A stretch of DNA of 64,000 nt from assembly GCA_964019135.1 (NCBI GenBank), contig OZ025263.1, positions 31,536,133-31,600,132 on the forward strand, read 5' to 3'. A program made the position numbers and the translations under genes. The notes below the pieces were generated by a model. It was given only the letters and a program-made list of their open reading frames with translations. It was not told where the DNA came from and did not search any database. The DNA is from Arenicola marina (taxonomy: Eukaryota; Annelida; Polychaeta; Arenicolidae). Positions 1 through 15,239 of this stretch are shown piece after piece (within the stretch, counting starts at the first letter, position 1; the number at the start of each line of letters is the position of its first letter).

Positions 1-3000
1 CAACAACGACAGATGCGACAACTACGACAGAGACGACAACGACGACAGATATGACAACAACGACAAATACGACAACAAGGACAGATACGCCAACAACCAC
101 AGATACGACAACAATGACAGATACGACAACAACGACAGATAAGACAACAACGACAGATACGACAACAACGACAGATACGACAACAACGACAGATACGACA
201 GATATGACAACAACGACAGATACGACAGCAACGACAGAGCCGACAACAACCACAGATATGACAACCACGGCAGATACGACAACAACGACAGATACGACAA
301 CAACGACAGATACGACAACAACGACATATACGACAACAACGACAGATATGACAACCACGACAGATACGACAACAACGACAGATACGACAACAACGACAGA
401 TACGACAACAACGACAGATACGACAACAACGACAGATACGACAACAACGACATATACGACAACAAGCACAGATGCGACACATATGACAACAACAACAGAT
501 ACGACAACAACGACAGATACGAAAAAAAAGACAGATACGACAGATATGACAACAACGACAAATATGACAACAACGACAGATACGACGACAACGACAGATA
601 TAACAACAACGACAGATATGACAACAACGGCAGATACGACAACTACGACAGAGACGACATCAACGACAGATATAACAACAGCGATAAATACGACGAGAAC
701 GGCAGATACGACACCAACGACGGATACGACAACAACGACAGATATGACAACAACAACAGATACGACAACAACGACAGAGAAGACGACTACGACAGATATG
801 ACAACAACGACGGATATGACAACAACGACAAATACGACAACAACGACAGACGTGACAACAACGAGATATACGACAACAACGACAGATATGACAACAACGA
901 CGGATACGACAAGAACGACAGATATGACAACAACGACAGATGTGACAACAACGACAAATACGCCAACAACGACAGATATGACAACAACGACAGATACGAA
1001 AGCAACGACAGATACGACATCAACGACAGATACGACAACAACGACAGATACGACAAAAAAGACAGAGACGACATCAACGACAGATATGACAACAACGACA
1101 AATACGACAACAACGACAGATACGCCAACAACGACAGATACGACAACAACGACAGATACGACAACAACGACAGATGTGACAAAAACGACATGTACGACAA
1201 CAACGACAGATACGACAACAACGACAGATACGAAAACAAAGACAGATACGACAGATATGACAACAACGACAGATATGACAACAACGACAGATACGACGAC
1301 AACGACAGATATGACAACAACGACAGATATGACAACAACGACAGATGCGACAACTACGACAGAGACGACAACGACGACAGATATGACAACAACGACAAAT
1401 ACGACAACAAGGACAGATACGCCAACAACCACAGATACGACAACAATGACAGATACGACAACAACGACAGATAAGACAACAACGACAGATACGACAACAA
1501 CGACAGATACGACAACAACGACAGCTACGACAGCAAAAACAGATACGACAACAACGACAGATACGACGACAACGACATATACGACAACAACGACAGATAT
1601 GACAACCACGACAGATACGACAACAACGACAGATACGACAACAACGACAGATACGACAACAACGACAGATACGACAACAACGACAGATACGACAACAACG
1701 ACAGATACGACAACAACGACATATACGACAACAAGCACAGATGCGACACATATGACAACAACAACAGATACGACAACAACGACAGATACGACAACAACGA
1801 CAGATACGACAACAACGACATATACGACAACAAGCACAGATGCGACACATATGACAACAACGACAGGTACGACAGCAACGACAGATACGACGACAATGAC
1901 AGATGTGTCAACAACGACAGATACAACAACAACGACAGAGCCGGCAAGAACGAGGGATATGACAACTACGACAGATACGACAGCAACGACAAATGCGACA
2001 CATATGACAACAACGACAGATACGACAGCAACGACAGATACGACGACAATGACAGATGTGACAACAACGACAGATACAACAACAACGACAGACCCGACAA
2101 CAACGACAGATACGACAACAACGACTGATACGACAACAACGACAGATACGACAACAACGACAGATGCGACAACACAGATAGATACGACAGATATGACAAC
2201 AACAACAGATATGACAACAACGACAGATACGACAACAACGACAGATGCGACTCCGACAGATACGACGACAACTACAGATACGAAAACAACGACAGATGTG
2301 ACAACCACGACAGATACGACAACAACGACGGATGCGACGACAACGACAGATATGACAACGACGACAGATATGACAACAACAACGACAGAGCCGACAAGAA
2401 CGACGGATATGACAACAACGACAGATATGACAACAACGACAGATGCGACAACTACGACAGAGACGACAACGACGACAGATAAGACAACAACGACAAATAC
2501 GACAACAACGACAGATACGCCAACACCCACAGATACGACAACAAGGACAGATACGACAACAACGAGAGATAAGACAACAACGACAGATACGACAACAACG
2601 ACAGATACGACAACAACGACAGATACGACAGCAAAAACAGATACGACAGACATGACAACAACGACAGATACGACAGCAACGACAGAGCCGACAACAACCT
2701 CAGATACGACAACAACGACAGATACGACAACAACGACAGATACGACAACAACGACAGATACGACGACAACGACATATACGACAACAACGACAGATATGAC
2801 AACCACGACAGATACGACAACAACGACAGATACGAGAACAACGACAGATACGACAACGACGACAGAGACGACAACAACGACAGATACGACAACAACGACA
2901 GATACGACAACAACGACAGAGACGACAACAACGACAAATACGACCACAACGACATATACGACAAAAAGCACAGATGCGACACATATGACAACAACGACAG

Positions 3001-5479
3001 ATACGACAGCAACGACAGACTCGACGACAATGACAGATGTGACAACAACGACAGATACAACAACAACGACAGAGCCGACAAGAACGACGGATATGACAAC
3101 AACGACAGATACGACAGCAACGACAGATGCGACACATATGACAACAACGACAGATACGACAGCAACGACAGATACGACGACAATGACAGATGTGACAACA
3201 ACGACAGATACAACAACAACGACTGATACGACAACAACGACGGATACGACAACAACGACTGATACGACAACAACGACTGATACGACTCCGACAGATACGA
3301 CGACAACGACAGATACGACAACAACGACAGATGTGACAACCACGACAGATACGACAACAACGACGGATACGACGACAACGACAGATATGACAACGACGAC
3401 AGATATGACAACAACAACAGATACAACAACGACCGACATGACAACAACGACAGATGTGACAACAACGACAGATACGACAACAACGACATATACGACAACA
3501 ACGACAGATACGACGAGAACGCCAGATACGACAAAAACGACAGATACGACGACAACGACAGATACGACAAAAACGACAGATACGACAACAACGACAGATA
3601 CGACAACAACGACAGATATGACAACAACGACAGATACGACAACAACGACAGATACGACAAAAAAGGCAGAGACGACATCAACGACAGATATGACAACAAC
3701 GACAAATACGACAACAACGACAGATATGACAACAACGACAGATACGACAACTACGACAGAGACGACATCAACGACAGATATGACAACAACAACAAATGCG
3801 ACAACAACGACAGATACGCCAACAACGACAGATACGACAATAAGGACAGATACGACAACAACGACAGATACGACAACAACGACAGATACTACAACGACAG
3901 ATGTGACAACAACGACATGTACGACAACAACGACAGATACGACAACAACGACAGATACGACAACAACGACAGATACGAAAACAAAGACAGATACGACAGA
4001 TATGACAACAACGACAGATATGACAACAACGACAAATACGACGACAACAGATATGACAACAACGACAGATATGACAACAACGACAGATGCGACGACAAGG
4101 ACAGATATGACCACAACGACAGATATGACAACAACGACAGATACGACAACAACGACAGATACGACAACAATGACAGATACGACAACGACGACAGCTACGA
4201 CTACAACGCCAGATACGACAACAACGACAGCTACGACAACAACGACAGATATGACAACAACGACAGATACGACAAAAACGACATTGACGACGAAAACGAC
4301 AGATATGACAACAACGACAGATACGACTACAACGCCAGATACGACAACAACGACAGCTACGACAACAACGACAGATATGACAACAACGACAGATACGACA
4401 AAAACGACATTGACGACGAAAACGACAGATATGACAACAACGACAGAGCCGACGACAACGCCAGATACGACAACAACGACAGATACGACTACAACGCCAT
4501 TTACGACAACAACGACAGCTACGACAACAACGACAGATATGACAACAACGACAGATACGACAAAAACGACATTGACGACGAAAACGACAGATATGACAAC
4601 AACGACAGATACGACAACAACGAAAGATATGACATCAACGACAGATACGACAACAACGACGGATATGACAACAACGACAGATACGACAACAACGACAGAT
4701 ACAACACCAACGACAGATTCGACAACAACGACAGATATGACAACAACGACAGATACGACGACAACGACAGATACGACAACAACGACGGATACGACAAAAA
4801 AGACAGATACAACAGAAACGACAGATTCGACAACAACGACTGATACGAAAACAACGACAGATACGACAACAACGACGGATACGACAACAACGACAGATAC
4901 GACAAAAAAGACAGATACGACAGATATGACAACAACGACAGATACGACGACAACGACAGATATGACACCAACGACAGATATGATAACAACGACAGCTACG
5001 ACAACTACGACAGAGACGACATCAACGACAGATATGACAACAACGACAAATACGACAACAACGACAGATACGCCAACAACGACAGATACGACAACAAGGA
5101 CAGATACGACAAGAAGGACAGATACAACAACAACGACAGATACGACAACAACGACAGATGTGACAACAACGATATGTACGACAACAACGACAGATACGAC
5201 AACAACGACAGATACGACAACAACGACAGATACGACAACAACGACAGATACGAAAACAAAGACACATACGACAAATATGACAACAACGACAGATATGACA
5301 ACAAGGACAGATACGACGACAACGACAGATACGACAACAACGACTGACATGAAAACAGCGACAGATACGACAACAACGACGGATATGACAACAACGACAG
5401 ATACGAAAGCAACGACAGATACGACAGATATGACAACAACGACAGATACGACGACAATGACAGATGGGACAACAACGAC
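1..5479 (+). repeat. 7.1-kb tandem duplication, copy 1 (left end outside window)
   Basis: The pattern of unit variants from 1 to about 5479 is repeated at 7125 to about 12,621. The offset is 7,124 bp at first and 7,142 bp after about 1.6 kb, so copy 2 gained one 18-bp unit. The copies differ by scattered single bases, for example GAC versus GAA near 180 and 7304. They diverge after the shared GATGGG at about 5466: copy 1 continues GATAGG, copy 2 GATACA. Such similarity in sequence prone to slippage implies a recent event. Confidence 0.9.
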
Positions 5480-6998
5480 AGATAGGACAACAACGACAGA
5501 TACGACAACAAAAACAGATACGACAGATATGACAACAACGACAGATACGACAACAACGGGAGATACAACGACAACGAAAGATACGACAACAAGGACTGAT
5601 ACGACAACAACGACAGACATGACAACAACGACAGATACGACGACAACGACATATACGACAACACAGACAGATACGACAGATACGACAACAACGACAGATA
5701 CGACAACAAAGACAGATACGACAGATATGACAACAACGACAGATATGACAACAACGACAGATACGACGACAACGACAGATATGACAACAACGACAGATAT
5801 GACAACAACGACAGATACGGCATCTACGACAGAGACGACAACGACGACAGATATGACAACAACGACAAATACGACAACAACGACAGATACGCCAACAACG
5901 ACAGATACGACAACAACGACAGATACGACAACAACGACAGATACGACAACAACGACAGATACGACAACAACGACAGATACGACAACAAAAACAGATACGA
6001 CAGATATGACAACAACGACAGATACGACAGATATGACAACAACGACAGATACGACAGATATGACAACATCGACAAATACGACAACAACGCCAGATACGAC
6101 GACAATGACAGATATGACAACAACGACATATATGATAACAACAACAGATACGACAACAACGACAGATATGACAACAACGACAGATACAACGATAACGACA
6201 GACATGACAACAACGACAGATACGACAACAACGACAGATACGACAACAACGACAGAGACGACGACAACGACAGATATGACAACAGCGACGGATACGACAA
6301 CAACGACAGATACGACAACGACGACAGATATGACAACAACGACAGATACGACGACAACGACAGATATGACAACAACGACAGATATGACAGCAACGGCAGA
6401 TACGACAACTACGACAGAGACGACATCAACGACAGATATGACAACAGCGACAAATACGACGAGAACGACAGATACGACACCAACGACGGATACGACAACA
6501 ACGAAAGATATGACAACAACGACAGATATGACAACAACGACAGGTACGACAACAACGACAGAGACGACGACTACGACAGATATGACAACAACGACGGATA
6601 TGACAACAACGACAAATACGACAACAACGACAGATGTGACAACAACGACATATACGACAACAACGACAGATATGACAGCAACGACGGATACGACAAGAAC
6701 GACAGATATGACAACAACGACAGATGTGACAACAACGACGAATACGCCAACAACGACAGATATGACAACAACGACAGATACGAAAGCAACGACAGATACG
6801 ACATCAACGACAGATACGACAACAACGACAGATACGACAAAAAAGACAGAGACGACATCAACGACAGATATGACAACAACGACAAATACGACAACAACGA
6901 CAGATACGCCAACAACGACAAATATGACAACGACGACAGATATGACAACAACGACAGATACGACAACAACGCAGATACGACAACAACGACAGATGTGA
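51..6998 (+). other. Thr-rich open frame, zone A part 1 (doubtful coding)
   Basis: This frame reads TTTTTD-type repeats for about 2,300 residues with no stop, signal peptide, Cys-rich domain or membrane segment. The ATG at its start is only a common repeat variant, so it is not a credible initiator, and the open frame probably continues from the left of the window. It ends because one base is missing near 6971 (AACGCAGAT instead of AACGACAGAT), which moves reading into the RQQRQI frame and a TGA. Thr and Asp codons used here (ACA, ACG, GAT) are at least two substitutions from any stop, so openness is expected without selection. It could be an internal PTS exon of a secreted mucin; equally it may be a by-product of the repeat. 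Confidence 0.25.
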
Positions 6999-7124
6999 CA
7001 ACAACGACATGTACGACAACAACGACAGATACGACAACAACGACAGATACGACAACAGCGACAGATATGACAACAACGACCGATACGACGACAACGACAG
7101 ATATGACAACAACGACAGATATGA

Positions 7125-10100
7125 CAACAACGACAGATGCGACAACTACGACAGAGACGACAACGACGACAGATATGACAACAACGACAAATACGACAAC
7201 AAGGACAGATACGCCAACAACCACAGATACGACAACAATGACAGATACGACAACAACGACAGATAAGACAACAACGACAGATACGACAACAACGACAGAT
7301 ACGAAAACAACGACAGATACGACAGATATGACAACAACGACAGATACGACAGCAACGACAGAGCCGACAACAACCACAGATATGACAACCACGGCAGATA
7401 CGACAACAACGACAGATACGACAACAACGACAGATACGACAACAACGACATATACGACAACAACGACAGAAATGACAACCACGACAGATACGACAACAAC
7501 GACAGATACGACAACAACGACAGATACGACAACAACGACAGATACGACAACAACGACAGATACGACAACAACGACATATACGACAACAAGCACAGATGCG
7601 ACACATATGACAACAACAACAGATACGACAACAACGACAGATACGAAAAAAAAGACAGATACGACAGATATGACAACAACGACAAATATGACAACAACGA
7701 CAGATACGACGACAACGACAGATATAACAACAACGACAGATATGACAACAACGGCAGATACGACAACTACGACAGAGACGACATCAACGACAGATATAAC
7801 AACAGCGATAAATACGACGAGAACGGCAGATACGACACCAACGACGGATACGACAACAACGACAGATATGACAACAACAACAGATACGACAACAACGACA
7901 GAGAAGACGACTACGACAGATATGACAACAACGACGGATATGACAACAACGACAAATACGACAACAACGACAGACGTGACAACAACGAGATATACGACAA
8001 CAACGACAGATATGACAACAACGACGGATACGACAAGAACGACAGATATGACAACAACGACAGATGTGACAACAACGACAAATACGCCAACAACGACAGA
8101 TATGACAACAACGACAGATACGAAAGCAACGACAGATACGACATCAACGACAGATACGACAACAACGACAGATACGACAAAAAAGACAGAGACGACATCA
8201 ACGACAGATATGACAACAACGACAAATACGACAACAACGACAGATACGCCAACAACGACAGATACGACAACAACGACAGATACGACAACAACGACAGATG
8301 TGACAAAAACGACATGTACGACAACAACGACAGATACGACAACAACGACAGATACGAAAACAAAGACAGATACGACAGATATGACAACAACGACAGATAT
8401 GACAACAACGACAGATACGACGACAACGACAGATATGACAACAACGACAGATATGGCAACAACGACAGATGCGACAACTACGACAGAGACGACAACGACG
8501 ACAGATATGACAACAACGACAAATACGACAACAAGGACAGATACGCCAACAACCACAGATACGACAACAATGACAGATACGACAACAACGACAGATAAGA
8601 CAACAACGACAGATACGACAACAACGACAGATACGACAACAACGACAGCTACGACAGCAAAAACAGATACGACAACAACGACAGATACGACGACAACGAC
8701 ATATACGACAACAACGACAGATATGACAACAACGACAGATACGACAACAACGACAGATACGACAACAACGACAGATACGACAACAACGACAGATACGACA
8801 ACAACGACAGATACGACAACAACGACAGATACGACAACAACGACAGATACGACAACAACGACATATACGACAACAAGCACAGATGCGACACATATGACAA
8901 CAACAACAGATACGACAACAACGACAGATACGACAACAACGACAGATACGACAACAACGACATATACGACAACAAGCACAGATGCGACACATATGACAAC
9001 AACGACAGGTACGACAGCAACGACAGATACGACGACAATGACAGATGTGTCAACAACGACAGATACAACAACAACGACAGAGCCGGCAAGAACGAGGGAT
9101 ATGACAACTACGACAGATACGACAGCAACGACAAATGCGACACATATGACAACAACGACAGATACGACAGCAACGACAGATACGACGACAATGACAGATG
9201 TGACAACAACGACAGATACAACAACAACGACAGACCCGACAACAACGACAGATACGACAACAACGACTGATACGACAACAACGACAGATACGACAACAAC
9301 GACAGATGCGACAACAGAGATAGATACGACAGATATGACAACAACAACAGATATGACAACAACGACAGATACGACAACAACGACAGATGCGACTCCGACA
9401 GATACGACGACAACTACAGATACGAAAACAACGACAGATGTGACAACCACGACAGATACGACAACAACGACGGATGCGACGACAACGACAGATATGACAA
9501 CGACGACAGATATGACAACAACAACGACAGAGCCGACAAGAACGACGGATATGACAACAACGACAGATATGACAACAACGACAGATGCGACAACTACGAC
9601 AGAGACGACAACGACGACAGATAAGACAACAACGACAAATACGACAACAACGACAGATACGCCAACACCCACAGATACGACAACAAGGACAGATACGACA
9701 ACAACGAGAGATAAGACAACAACGACAGATACGACAACAACGACAGATACGACAACAACGACAGATACGACAGCAAAAACAGATACGACAGACATGACAA
9801 CAACGACAGATACGACAGCAACGACAGAGCCGACAACAACCTCAGATACGACAACAACGACAGATACGACAACAACGACAGATACGACAACAACGACAGA
9901 TACGACGACAACGACATATACGACAACAACGACAGATATGACAACCACGACAGATACGACAACAACGACAGATACGAGAACAACGACAGATACGACAACG
10001 ACGACAGAGACGACAACAACGACAGATACGACAACAACGACAGATACGACAACAACGACAGAGACGACAACAACGACAAATACGACCACAACGACATATA

Positions 10101-12621
10101 CGACAAAAAGCACAGATGCGACACATATGACAACAACGACAGATACGACAGCAACGACAGACTCGACGACAATGACAGATGTGACAACAACGACAGATAC
10201 AACAACAACGACAGAGCCGACAAGAACGACGGATATGACAACAACGACAGATACGACAGCAACGACAGATGCGACACATATGACAACAACGACAGATACG
10301 ACAGCAACGACAGATACGACGACAATGACAGATGTGACAACAACGACAGATACAACAACAACGACTGATACGACAACAACGACGGATACGACAACAACGA
10401 CTGATACGACAACAACGACTGATACGACTCCGACAGATACGACGACAACGACAGATACGACAACAACGACAGATGTGACAACCACGACAGATACGACAAC
10501 AACGACGGATACGACGACAACGACAGATATGACAACGACGACAGATATGACAACAACAACAGATACAACAACGACCGACATGACAACAACGACAGATGTG
10601 ACAACAACGACAGATACGACAACAACGACATATACGACAACAACGACAGATACGACGAGAACGCCAGATACGACAAAAACGACAGATACGACGACAACGA
10701 CAGATACGACAAAAACGACAGATACGACAACAACGACAGATACGACAACAACGACAGATATGACAACAACGACAGATACGACAACAACGACAGATACGAC
10801 AAAAAAGGCAGAGACGACATCAACGACAGATATGACAACAACGACAAATACGACAACAACGACAGATATGACAACAACGACAGATACGACAACTACGACA
10901 GAGACGACATCAACGACAGATATGACAACAACAACAAATGCGACAACAACGACAGATACGCCAACAACGACAGATACGACAATAAGGACAGATACGACAA
11001 CAACGACAGATACGACAACAACGACAGATACTACAACGACAGATGTGACAACAACGACATGTACGACAACAACGACAGATACGACAACAACGACAGATAC
11101 GACAACAACGACAGATACGAAAACAAAGACAGATACGACAGATATGACAACAACGACAGATATGACAACAACGACAAATACGACGACAACAGATATGACA
11201 ACAACGACAGATATGACAACAACGACAGATGCGACGACAAGGACAGATATGACCACAACGACAGATATGACAACAACGACAGATACGACAACAACGACAG
11301 ATACGACAACAATGACAGATACGACAACGACGACAGCTACGACTACAACGCCAGATACGACAACAACGACAGCTACGACAACAACGACAGATATGACAAC
11401 AACGACAGATACGACAAAAACGACATTGACGACGAAAACGACAGATATGACAACAACGACAGATACGACTACAACGCCAGATACGACAACAACGACAGCT
11501 ACGACAACAACGACAGATATGACAACAACGACAGATACGACAAAAACGACATTGACGACGAAAACGACAGATATGACAACAACGACAGAGCCGACGACAA
11601 CGCCAGATACGACAGCAACGACAGATACGACTACAACGCCATTTACGACAACAACGACAGCTACGACAACAACGACAGATATGACAACAACGACAGATAC
11701 GACAAAAACGACATTGACGACGAAAACGACAGATATGACAACAACGACAGATACGACAACAACGAAAGATATGACATCAACGACAGATACGACAACAACG
11801 ACGGATATGACAACAACGACAGATACGACAACAACGACAGATACAACACCAACGACAGATTCGACAACAACGACAGATATGACAACAACGACAGATACGA
11901 CGACAACGACAGATACGACAACAACGACGGATACGACAAAAAAGACAGATACAACAGAAACGACAGATTCGACAACAACGACTGATACGAAAACAACGAC
12001 AGATACGACAACAACGACGGATACGACAACAACGACAGATACGACAAAAAAGACAGATACGACAGATATGACAACAACGACAGATACGACGACAACGACA
12101 GATATGACACCAACGACAGATATGATAACAACGACAGCTACGACAACTACGACAGAGACGACATCAACGACAGATATGACAACAACGACAAATACGACAA
12201 CAACGACAGATACGCCAACAACGACAGATACGACAACAAGGACAGATACGACAAGAAGGACAGATACAACAACAACGACAGATACGACAACAACGACAGA
12301 TGTGACAACAACGATATGTACGACAACAACGACAGATACGACAACAACGACAGATACGACAACAACGACAGATACGACAACAACGACAGATACGAAAACA
12401 AAGACACATACGACAAATATGACAACAACGACAGATATGACAACAAGGACAGATACGACGACAACGACAGATACGACAACAACGACTGACATGAAAACAG
12501 CGACAGATACGACAACAACGACGGATATGACAACAACGACAGATACGAAAGCAACGACAGATACGACAGATATGACAACAACGACAGATACGACGACAAT
12601 GACAGATGGGACAACAACGAC
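7125..12621 (+). repeat. 7.1-kb tandem duplication, copy 2
   Basis: Second copy of the block that begins at or before position 1. It carries one extra 18-bp unit near 8.7 to 8.8 kb and a few substitutions, such as ACG versus AGC near 11,613. The single 1-bp frame slip near 6971 lies between the copies and is not duplicated. Confidence 0.9.
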
Positions 12622-14485
12622 AGATACAACAACAACGACAGAGCCGACAACAACGACAGATATGACAACAACGACAGATACGACAACAACGACGGATGCG
12701 ACAACAACGACAGAGATGAAAACAACCACAGATACGACGACAACGACAGATATGACAACAACGACATATACGACAGATATGACAGATATGACAACAACGA
12801 CAGATACGACAGCAACAACAGATACGATGACAATGACAGATGTGACAACAACGACAGATACAACAACAACGACAGAGCCGACAACAACGACAGATATGAC
12901 AACAACGACAGATACGACAACAACGACAGAGATGAAAACAACCACAGATACGACGACAACGACAGATATGACAACAACGACATATACGACAGATATGACA
13001 GATATGACAACAACGACAGATACGACAGCAACAACAGATACGATGACAATGACAGATGTGACAACAACGACAGATACAACAACAACGACAGAGCCGACAA
13101 CAACGACAGATATGACAACAACGACAGATACGACAACAACGACAGAGATGAAAACAACGACAGATACGACGACAACGACAGATATGACAAGAACGACAGA
13201 TACGACAGATACGACAGCAACGACAGGTACGACAGATACGACAAGAACGACGGATACGACAACAACGACAGATACGACAACAACGACAGATACGACAACA
13301 AGGACAGATACGACAACAACGACAGATACGACAACAACGACAGATACAACAACAACGACAGATTCGACAACAACGACAGATATGACAACAACGACAGATA
13401 CGACGACAACGACAGATACGACAACAACGACAGATACGACAAAAAAGACAGATACAACAGAAACGGCAGATTCGACAACAACGACTGATACGAAAACAAC
13501 GACAGATACGACAACAACGACAGATACGACAACAACGACAGATACGACAGAAAAGACAGATACGACAGATATGACAACAACGACAAATATGACAATAACG
13601 ACAGATACGACGACAACGACAGATATGACAACAAGGACAGATACGACAACAAGGACAGATACGCCAACAACGACAGATACGACAACAAGGACAGATACGA
13701 CAAGAAGGACAGATACAACAACAACGACAGATACGACAACAACGACAGATGTGACAACAACGATATGTACGACAACAACGACAGATACGACAACAACGAC
13801 AGATACGAAAACAAAGACACATACGACAAATATGACAACAACGACAGATATGACAACAAGGACAGATACGACGACAACGACAGATACGACAACAACGACT
13901 GACATGAAAACAGCGACAGATACGACAACAACGACGGATGTGACAACAACGACAGATACGACAGCAACGACAGATACGGCAGATATGACAACAACGACAG
14001 ATACAACAGCCACGACAGATACGACGACAATGATAGATATGACAACAAGGACAGATACGACGACAACGACAGATACGACAACAACGACAGACATGAAAAC
14101 AGCGACAGATACGACAACAACGACGGATATGACAACAACGACAGATACGACAGCAACGACAGATACGACAGATATGACAACAACGACAGATACGACGACA
14201 ATGACAGATGGGACAACAACGACAGATACGACAACAACGACAGAGCCGACAACAACGACAGATATGACAACAACGACAGATACGACAACAACGACAGAGA
14301 TGAAAACAACCACAGATACGACGACAACGACAGATATGACAACAACGACATATACGACAGATATGACAGATATGACAACAACGACAGATACGACAGCAAC
14401 AACAGATACGATGACAATGACAGATGTGACAACAGCGACAGATACAACAACAACGACAGAGCCGACAACAACGACAGATATGACA

Positions 14486-15230
14486 ACAACGACAAATACG
14501 ACAACAACGACAGATGCGCCAACAACGACAGATACGACAACAAGGACAGATACGACAACAAGGACAGATACGACAACAACGACAGATACGACAACAACGA
14601 CAGATACGACAACAACGACAGATACGACAACAACGACAGATACGACAGCAAAAACGGATACGACAGATATGACAACGACGACAGATACGACAGCAACGAC
14701 AGATACGACGACAATGACAGATGTGACAACAACGACAGATATGACAACGACAACAGATACAACAACAACGACAGAGCCGGCAACAACGACAGATATGACA
14801 ACAACGACAGATATGACAACAACGACAGATACCACAACAACGACAGATACGACAACAACGACAGATACGACGACAAAGCCAGATACGACAACAACGACAG
14901 ATATGACAACAACGACAGATACGACAACAACGACAGATACGACGACAACGACAGATGTGACAACAACGACAGATACGACAACAACGAAAGATATGACAAC
15001 AACGACAGATACGACAACAACGACGGATATGACAACAACGACAAATACGACAACAACGACAGATGTGACAACAACGACAGATACGACAACAACGACAGAT
15101 ATGACAACAACGACAAATACGACAACAACGGCAGATACGCCAACAACGACAGATACGACAACAACGACAGATACGACAGATATGACAACAACGACAAATA
15201 CGACAACAACGACAGATACAACGACAACGA
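14486..15230 (+). repeat. Block shared with the far end of the array (partner 44,460-45,186)
   Basis: The order of variants here (ACAAAT, GATGCGCC, two AAGGACAGAT units, GCAAAAACGGAT, AAAGCCAGAT, AACGGCAGAT, GATACAACG) recurs about 29.97 kb downstream. The offset is 29,974 bp at the GATGCGCC landmark and 29,956 bp at GATACAACG, a difference of exactly one unit. Confidence 0.85.
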
Positions 15231-15239
15231 CAGACATGA

